Origin: Sedimentisphaerales bacterium
GTDB lineage: Bacteria > Planctomycetota > Phycisphaerae > Sedimentisphaerales > SM23-30
DNA length: 5,443 bases
Assembly: GCA_030640865.1 (NCBI GenBank)
Contig: DAOWIP010000056.1
Span: 1 to 5,443, forward strand
Reading direction: 5' to 3'
The position numbers were made by a program, and so were the translations under genes. The notes below the pieces were generated by a model. The model did no database searches, was not told where the DNA came from, and saw only the letters and a list, made by a program, of their open reading frames with translations. Positions 1 through 5,443 of the stretch are shown here, in pieces (position 1 is the stretch's first letter; each line of letters starts with the position of its first letter).

Positions 1-486
1 CTTGCCTCTCTGCAACAGCGATTGGAAAAACTAATCGAAGACGCCCAAACCCCTTCGGTTAAATCCCTTGCCCATAGACTGATGCGGACCCTGGCCCGTG
101 CTGAACTGGCTCGGAACGCACTGAAAATATCACTGTCCCAGGATGAACGCCTGCGGGTAACCCTTGAGGAGATCGACAAGAAAGTAGAATTGCTCGTTTC
201 GACCCGGACCCCGGCCGGTATGAAACAGCAGGAGAGTGTTATCCAGGGAATTTTAGAGCCATCGGCGGTCTTTACCGCAACGAATCAGAACCGTCGCTTT
301 CTGGTGCTTGGTGATGATGATCGTATTGTCTGCTATGCGGTATCCGGCCTTGACGGCCTGGACCTGGCGCAATGGCTCGGCAAAAAAGTTTCTCTTGTCG
401 GCAGAACCAGATTCGACGCCTTCGGTAAAACCCGAATCCTTTATGTAACCGGTATTATCGAGTTACCCTCCATAAAGAATAAGTAA
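1..486 (+). CDS. Unrecognised coiled-coil protein with beta-rich C-terminus, 3' part only
   Basis: The frame is open from the first base of the window (L-A-S-L-Q-Q-R precedes the TTG at 22), so this is most likely the end of a longer gene that begins upstream; TTG 22 need not be its start. About 161 residues are visible. The first 65 or so are charged and helix-like, rich in Leu, Glu, Arg and Ala, and would suit a coiled coil. From about residue 85 the character changes to short beta-strand-like stretches ([28 protein letters not shown]) that resemble a small SH3- or OB-like barrel ending a few residues before the stop. No catalytic motif, signal peptide or membrane segment is seen in this part. 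I do not recognise the family; similar coiled-coil plus barrel proteins occur in Planctomycetota, but that is an impression. It ends one base before uvrB, suggesting co-transcription. Confidence 0.75.
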   Translation, partial: LASLQQRLEKLIEDAQTPSVKSLAHRLMRTLARAELARNALKISLSQDERLRVTLEEIDKKVELLVSTRTPAGMKQQESVIQGILEPSAVFTATNQNRRFLVLGDDDRIVCYAVSGLDGLDLAQWLGKKVSLVGRTRFDAFGKTRILYVTGIIELPSIKNK

Positions 487-487
487 A

Positions 488-2539
<2,052 letters not shown>

Positions 2540-2560
2540 ATTACCATAAAAAAAGCAGAC

Positions 2561-2588
2561 TTGAAATATATCGTTACTCGGTTATAGT
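2561..2588 (+). promoter_or_regulatory. Candidate sigma70-type promoter of the HEPN/MNT module
   Basis: TTGAAA (2561-2566) and TATAGT (2583-2588) each match the consensus hexamers at five of six positions and are 16 bp apart, inside the 55-bp AT-rich gap after uvrB. Transcription would start about 7 bases after the -10 box, near 2595, which is the first base of the HEPN ATG. The message would then be leaderless, which agrees with the absence of any SD before that ATG. Inferred from sequence only. Confidence 0.5.
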
Positions 2589-2594
2589 GAAAAA

Positions 2595-2996
2595 ATGGCG
2601 AAAATGAAGAAAAAAGATATTGTGAAGTATTGGCTGGATACGGCTGAGCAGGATTATAAAACCGTAGAGCATCTGTTCCAAACCGGTGATTATCATTGGG
2701 GGCTGTTTATCGGTCATCTCGTTGTGGAAAAAATGTTTAAGGCATTGTATGTACAAAAATACGATGATAATCCGCCACGTCTGCACGATTTGGTTAGATT
2801 GGCTGAGAAATGCGGCCTGAAACCGGATGATGAAATGCTCGGCAAACTTGAAATGATCTCTCGATTTAATATAAGTGTCCGATATCCGGATTATCAGCGA
2901 GAATTTTACAAGATTTGTACTAAATCATTTTCGCTTGAAGCGTTGGAAACAATTAAAGAGGTAAAAACATGGTTGCAAAGTGTGATCCAGGCCTAA
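2595..2996 (+). CDS. HEPN-domain protein, putative toxin of a HEPN/MNT pair
   Basis: A 133-residue, helix-rich protein of the PF05168-type HEPN family. Seen: an N-terminal helix with W-L-D-T-A-E-Q-D-Y (13-21), the family signature G-D-Y-H-W-G-L-F-I-G-H with following V-E-K-M-F-K-A-L-Y (31-52), P-R-L-H-D-L-V-R-L-A (61-70), and I-S-V-R-Y-P-D-Y (93-100). Many HEPN toxins are ribonucleases with R-x4-6-H; here the histidines are 26, 34, 41 and 64 and the arginines 62, 68, 90, 96 and 102, and no pair has that spacing. RNase activity is therefore doubtful. Its gene overlaps the nucleotidyltransferase gene downstream by 28 bp, as in HepT/MntA (type VII) systems where the MNT protein AMPylates a tyrosine of the HEPN partner; Tyr97, Tyr100 and Tyr105 lie in the matching region. 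ATG 2595 was chosen because it lies at the predicted transcription start; ATG 2604 is an alternative and neither has an SD. GC is about 41% over 2641-2940 against about 55% in uvrB 1801-2100 (hand counts), suggesting acquisition. Confidence 0.9.
   Translation: MAKMKKKDIVKYWLDTAEQDYKTVEHLFQTGDYHWGLFIGHLVVEKMFKALYVQKYDDNPPRLHDLVRLAEKCGLKPDDEMLGKLEMISRFNISVRYPDYQREFYKICTKSFSLEALETIKEVKTWLQSVIQA
2958..2961 (+). promoter_or_regulatory. Strong ribosome binding site for the MNT gene
   Basis: GAGG within AAAGAGGT stands 7 bases before ATG 2969, inside the HEPN coding sequence. It is the clearest SD in the window and decides for 2969 as the main MNT start. It would let the MNT protein be translated well independently of the weak or leaderless HEPN start. 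Confidence 0.7.
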
Positions 2997-3280
2997 TGGT
3001 CATAGCCAGGCAATATATAAATGTTTTGCGTGAGAATGGCATACAGTTTGAATCGGCATGGTTATTTGGTTCCTTGACCAAAGGCCGGTCCGATCTGGAC
3101 AGCGATATAGATATTGCGGTGATTATGCCGGATGTAAAGGATCGATTTTTCAAGGAAGTCGAATTGACAAAATATCGCCGCAAGATTGATAGTCGTATTG
3201 AGCCTCATATACTTGCTGTTGATGAATCGGATTGGCCGTTTGGCCGGGAAGTGATGAGAACGGGAATCAGGATCGTTTAA
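2969..3280 (+). CDS. Minimal nucleotidyltransferase (MNT), putative antitoxin of the HEPN/MNT pair
   Basis: A 103-residue single-domain nucleotidyltransferase of the DNA polymerase beta superfamily (NTP_transf_2-like, MntA type). Seen: a first helix (about 8-23), W-L-F-G-S (31-35) with the nucleotide-binding G34-S35, then the two metal-binding aspartates in D46-I-D48, giving G-S-x10-D-x-D. The strand R-I-E-P-H (76-80) supplies Glu78 as a likely third acidic residue. All the catalytic positions I can place are present, so the enzyme should be active. In characterised HEPN/MNT pairs this protein neutralises the HEPN partner by transferring AMP to it; that role is inferred here. The start at 2969 has a strong SD and lies within the HEPN gene. 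A second in-frame ATG (2996-2998, Met10) forms TAATG with the HEPN stop and could give a 94-residue form by reinitiation. GC is about 43% over 3001-3180 by hand count. The stop is followed by a hairpin at 3291-3314. Confidence 0.92.
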   Translation: MVAKCDPGLMVIARQYINVLRENGIQFESAWLFGSLTKGRSDLDSDIDIAVIMPDVKDRFFKEVELTKYRRKIDSRIEPHILAVDESDWPFGREVMRTGIRIV

Positions 3281-3290
3281 GTTGCATATT

Positions 3291-3314
3291 AGTAATTGAC
3301 TTCGGACAATAATT
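3291..3314 (+). terminator. UUCG-capped hairpin after the HEPN/MNT module, weak terminator candidate
   Basis: The bases TTCG (3301-3304) are closed by C3300-G3305, then an A-A mismatch, then ATTG pairing with CAAT (3295-3298 with 3307-3310), another A-A mismatch, and T-A, G-T and A-T pairs. A C(UUCG)G tetraloop is unusually stable in RNA. The stem is interrupted and AT-rich, and what follows (AATTTATGTC) is only a poor T tract, so termination would be weak at best. It begins 10 bases after the MNT stop, where a module end would be expected. Confidence 0.3.
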
Positions 3315-3341
3315 TATGTCGTGATACACATACGCTATACT
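3313..3341 (+). promoter_or_regulatory. nadC: Candidate promoter of nadC-birA
   Basis: TATACT (3336-3341) matches the -10 consensus at five of six positions. The hexamer 17 bp upstream, TTTATG (3313-3318), is a poor -35 match. Transcription would start near 3348, leaving a leader of about 21 bases that holds an SD-like AGGGG before ATG 3369. A TTGACT at 3296-3301 is a good -35 but has no convincing -10 at the right distance. Confidence 0.35.
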
Positions 3342-3358
3342 GGTTCACAACAAATGGC

Positions 3359-3363
3359 AGGGG
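3359..3363 (+). promoter_or_regulatory. nadC: Ribosome binding site deciding the nadC start
   Basis: AGGGG lies 5 bases before ATG 3369 (M-Q-P-P-N-P-E-S). The earlier in-frame candidates, GTG 3321 and ATG 3354, have no comparable SD, so this site favours 3369. Confidence 0.55.
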
Positions 3364-3368
3364 AAAAC

Positions 3369-4250
3369 ATGCAGCCGCCAAATCCGGAATCTTATTTACA
3401 ACTAATCGACCTGGCACGCAATGAGGACCTGGGCGATGGTGATATTACCAGCCGGGCGACAATTCCCGCCGACCAACAGGGTTTGGGCAGTTTGGTTTTT
3501 CGCCGGGCCGGCATACTCTGCGGCATCCCTGTTCTCGAGCAGGTACTCCATTGTTACGATGAAGGCCTGTCGTTACGAAACGCCCTTAATGATAGTCGAT
3601 ATGTCGATGCCGATACTACTGTCGCTGAGGTGATCGGTTCTATGCGTTCACTATTGGCTGCCGAGCGGGTAATGCTTAATTTTCTACAGCGGTTAAGTGC
3701 CGTCGCCACTCTTACCGGGCAATATGTTAAGGCAATCGAAGGCACGGCAGCGAAAATTTATGATACACGCAAGACAACGCCCGGTTGGCGCGAACTTGAA
3801 AAATACGCTGTTCGTTGCGGCGGCGGCTGTAACCATCGCCACGGCCTTTACGACGCTGTTCTGATCAAGGATAACCACATGGCTACCCTGGGCGAGTGTG
3901 ATTTATACGCAGCGCTGACCGCCATTGTCCAAAAAATACGTTCGGCCAACCGCCAACCCGACTTTATTCAGGTTGAGGTTGACACAATTGATCAACTACG
4001 TATTGTCCTGAAAGTCGAGCAAATTGATATAATCCTTTTGGACAATATGACGCCTGTTCAGCTTTGCGAAGCGGTAGCGATACGTAATGAAATTTCGGCC
4101 TCGGCCGGCGTTCAACTTGAGGCGTCCGGCGGCATTACCCTTGAAAATATTCGTGCGATAGCCGAAACGGGCATCGAGCGTATTTCCGTCGGCGCCCTGA
4201 CCCACTCCGTCGGCAACCTGGATGTCGGCCTGGATATAAAGTGCCCTTAA
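3369..4250 (+). CDS. nadC: Quinolinate (nicotinate-nucleotide) phosphoribosyltransferase, decarboxylating
   Basis: NadC joins quinolinate to PRPP with loss of CO2 to give nicotinate mononucleotide, the last step of the de novo branch leading to NAD; it acts in the cytoplasm, usually as a dimer or hexamer. Numbered from ATG 3369 the protein has 293 residues, a normal family length. Seen: N-E-D-L-G-D-G-D-I-T-S (18-28), A-E-R-V-M-L-N-F-L-Q (98-107) of the substrate pocket, R-K-T-T-P-G-W-R (134-141), the G-G-G-x-x-H-R-H-G-L run (151-160), I-K-D-N-H (166-170), E-V-D (203-205), L-L-D-N-M (223-227) and E-A-S-G-G-I (251-256) with V-G-A-L-T-H-S (274-280) for phosphate binding. By position Arg134, Lys135, His156, Lys167, Glu203 and Asp225 are the expected active-site residues, all present. 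The frame is open to GTG 3321, which would add 16 residues, but that region holds the promoter candidate. nadA and nadB are not in the window. The 3' end overlaps birA by 10 bp. Confidence 0.96.
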   Translation: MQPPNPESYLQLIDLARNEDLGDGDITSRATIPADQQGLGSLVFRRAGILCGIPVLEQVLHCYDEGLSLRNALNDSRYVDADTTVAEVIGSMRSLLAAERVMLNFLQRLSAVATLTGQYVKAIEGTAAKIYDTRKTTPGWRELEKYAVRCGGGCNHRHGLYDAVLIKDNHMATLGECDLYAALTAIVQKIRSANRQPDFIQVEVDTIDQLRIVLKVEQIDIILLDNMTPVQLCEAVAIRNEISASAGVQLEASGGITLENIRAIAETGIERISVGALTHSVGNLDVGLDIKCP

Positions 4251-5206
4251 CATTATTGCAATTATTAAGAACTCATCAAGGCCGATGGCTTACTATGGAC
4301 GCGTTGCAGGCGGCTGTTCATTTGCCACCGCCGACTATTCTTCAGAGGATCGATCAACTCCGGCAAATGGGTCATCATATCGAAACCACCCCCGCCTATG
4401 GGTTTCGTCTGTCGGGCTATATTGAAAAGTTGACTGCCGAACTGATTGAGCACGGCCTTGGGACCTGCCGTATCGGCCGGAAGGTACTGGTATATGAAAC
4501 AACTGATAGCACTAACGACGTTGCCTGGCATTACGCACGTGAAGCAGGTTTCGACGGCCTAACTGTTTTTGCCGAGCATCAGCGTGTTGGTCGCGGTCGT
4601 CTGCGTCGCCATTGGTCGGCCCCTGCTCGAAGTAGTATTTTATGTTCGATTCTTTTGAGGGGCTTTCCCTCCCATGCGGGTCAAAAGCTGACCTTACTAT
4701 CCGGCTTGGCCGTTGCCGAGGCTGTCGAGGATGTAAGCTCGGTATCTATGCGGATTAAGTGGCCCAATGACATTATTGCCTCCGGCAGAAAACTGGCCGG
4801 TATTATGGTTGAATCGCGAAAAGTAAATGATGCTTCTGCCTGTGTTGTCGGCATTGGTATTAATTGTTTGCAGACTACCGATGATTTCGAACCCGAACTG
4901 CGAGCGACGGCTGTTTCTATCCGTCAGTTGATCGATAAAGACGTGGATCGTCTGCGATTGGCTCAACAACTTTTAATTCGTATGGATCAATGGCTTGTCT
5001 CGCTGGACAGTGATCAGGGCAGTGGTCTGCATGACAAATGGCTTGCCCGTTGCGATAACATCGGCCGAAGACTTGCTCTGGTCCAGGACGGTTGTGAATA
5101 TGTCGGCCGGGTCATCGACGTCAGTCCGGACCAAGGACTGCTTTTGCAGCTTGACAGCGGCCCAGTCAGGTTCTTCGATCCGGCCACCACCTCCGTTCAG
5201 TCCTGA
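4241..5206 (+). CDS. birA: Biotin-[acetyl-CoA-carboxylase] ligase with N-terminal helix-turn-helix (BirA type)
   Basis: This enzyme makes biotinyl-5'-AMP and attaches biotin to a lysine of the carboxyl carrier protein of biotin-dependent carboxylases. The 321 residues match the bifunctional E. coli-type architecture. Residues 1-58 form a winged helix (H-L-P-P-P-T-I-L-Q-R-I-D-Q-L-R-Q-M-G, 27-44, then a wing ending in G-F-R-L). The catalytic domain follows: S-T-N-D (90-93), the biotinyl-AMP loop G-R-G-R-L-R-R-H-W (117-125), K-W-P-N-D-I (173-178), K-L-A-G-I-M-V-E (184-191) with the catalytic lysine at 184, and G-I-G-I-N (204-208). The last 50 or so residues form the usual small C-terminal barrel. 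The loop is preceded by Q-R-V where E. coli has Q-T-A. GTG 4241 lies inside nadC, has only a weak GGA before it, and is needed to keep the first helix of the winged helix; ATG 4295 would remove it. The HTH suggests it can also repress biotin genes, but no bio genes or BirA-type operator are visible here. Confidence 0.95.
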   Translation: MPLTLLQLLRTHQGRWLTMDALQAAVHLPPPTILQRIDQLRQMGHHIETTPAYGFRLSGYIEKLTAELIEHGLGTCRIGRKVLVYETTDSTNDVAWHYAREAGFDGLTVFAEHQRVGRGRLRRHWSAPARSSILCSILLRGFPSHAGQKLTLLSGLAVAEAVEDVSSVSMRIKWPNDIIASGRKLAGIMVESRKVNDASACVVGIGINCLQTTDDFEPELRATAVSIRQLIDKDVDRLRLAQQLLIRMDQWLVSLDSDQGSGLHDKWLARCDNIGRRLALVQDGCEYVGRVIDVSPDQGLLLQLDSGPVRFFDPATTSVQS

Positions 5207-5221
5207 AACCTGGTACTTTCG

Positions 5222-5264
5222 TAACATTTTAGCCAAGTGAAGTAATGCTTGGAAAACAATGTTA
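5222..5264. repeat. Imperfect inverted repeat after birA
   Basis: TAACATT (5222-5228) pairs with AATGTTA (5258-5264) and, inside it, CCAAG (5233-5237) pairs with CTTGG (5248-5252), leaving a small internal loop and a 10-base apical loop. It lies 16 bases after the birA stop and could fold in RNA from either strand. No T tract follows on either strand, so it is not an intrinsic terminator by sequence. It may protect the 3' end or belong with the neighbouring palindrome. Confidence 0.45.
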
Positions 5265-5279
5265 TCTGTCAGATTAAAT

Positions 5280-5301
5280 GGTGCGATACATCGCACCCTA
5301 C
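5280..5301 (-). repeat. REP-like palindrome with GTAG foot
   Basis: GGTGCGAT (5280-5287) and ATCGCACC (5290-5297) are exact reverse complements separated by two bases. On the minus strand the tetranucleotide GTAG (5301-5298) directly precedes the palindrome. A GTAG or GGAG foot plus a short hairpin is the defining layout of REP elements that are recognised by RAYT (Y1-type, TnpA-REP) transposases. The position, in non-coding DNA just after a gene, is typical. With one copy in view, repetition in the genome is not shown; an operator for a dimeric regulator would look similar. Confidence 0.55.
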
Positions 5302-5380
5302 TTAACCCAAGTTCCACAGTTATGGGCGTAAAAGGCTGTTTTTGAAGGCTGAGGGCGGAAAGTCTTCACTACATTTCATT

Positions 5381-5443
5381 TTAACTTTTAATTCGTCGAG
5401 GCAGATCAAGGCCTAAACGCGACAATAAAATCGCTTGGTGCTC
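5381..5443 (-). CDS. Possible C-terminal end of a minus-strand gene, partial
   Basis: Reading in from the right edge on the minus strand, one frame stays open for 20 codons and ends in TAA at 5383-5381; the other two minus frames meet stops sooner, after 9 and 11 codons. The peptide is E-H-Q-A-I-L-L-S-R-L-G-L-D-L-P-R-R-I-K-S. The pattern Q-x-I-L-x-x-L-G-L-x-L-P recalls the extreme C-termini of some DDE transposases (IS1634-like), but 20 residues cannot settle that and the frame may be chance. If real, it converges on birA. Confidence 0.3.
   Translation of the reverse strand, partial: EHQAILLSRLGLDLPRRIKS

Noticed and set aside
3281..3320. A promoter using TTGACT or TTGCAT that would support the GTG 3321 start of nadC
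   Set aside because: Neither has a convincing -10 box at 16-18 bp; the best, GACAAT after TTGCAT, matches poorly on both boxes.
5280..5297. The palindrome as an intrinsic terminator for birA
   Set aside because: The loop would be only two bases and CTACTTAA follows rather than a T tract, so the terminator pattern is not met.
4973..5317. A 114-codon minus-strand frame across the end of birA and the following gap
   Set aside because: It covers the birA C-terminal domain and the REP-like palindrome, has no SD or motif, and its peptide does not resemble a known protein.
5325..5346. A terminator-like CTGTTTTT end with ACAG upstream
   Set aside because: The T tract is real but the only pairing found is 4 bp around a loop of about 14-16 bases, too weak to call.

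Overview
The window is ordinary bacterial chromosome with a compact two-gene accessory module set into it. Four of the five complete genes can be named with confidence from motifs: uvrB, a HEPN/MNT gene pair, and nadC followed by birA. Every complete gene reads on the + strand. Three starts are non-ATG (TTG for uvrB, GTG for birA, and a rejected GTG for nadC), and Shine-Dalgarno sequences are mostly weak. The style (55% GC by hand count in uvrB, little SD use, a coiled-coil plus beta-rich protein of no recognised family before uvrB) recalls deep-branching Planctomycetota such as Phycisphaerae. That is only an impression; nothing here fixes the phylum.

Layout. 1-486: the 3' end of an unrecognised coiled-coil gene that runs in from the left. 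488-2539: uvrB, the damage-loading helicase subunit of nucleotide excision repair, starting one base after the previous stop. 2540-2594: an AT-rich gap with a good sigma70-type promoter candidate whose predicted transcription start falls on the next ATG. 2595-3280: a HEPN-domain protein and a minimal nucleotidyltransferase (MNT) whose genes overlap by 28 bp, the architecture of HEPN/MNT (type VII-like) toxin-antitoxin pairs. Their GC is about 41-43% by hand count, well below uvrB. 3281-3368: a short gap with a UUCG-capped hairpin and a promoter candidate. 3369-4250: nadC, quinolinate phosphoribosyltransferase of NAD synthesis. 4241-5206: birA, biotin-protein ligase with an N-terminal helix-turn-helix, overlapping nadC by 10 bp. 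5207-5443: non-coding DNA with an imperfect hairpin, a REP-like palindrome carrying a GTAG foot on the minus strand, and at the right edge the possible last 20 codons of a minus-strand gene.

How it fits together. uvrB with its upstream neighbour, and nadC with birA, look like two core transcription units. nadC-birA is a cofactor pair (NAD and biotin) seen together in many bacteria. The HEPN/MNT module sits between them with its own promoter and lower GC, and looks acquired. Its most unusual property is that the HEPN protein has no R-x4-6-H ribonuclease motif anywhere and instead carries R-Y-P-D-Y at the equivalent region, so a standard 'RNase toxin' label would be unsafe. No new multi-gene system beyond this module was found.
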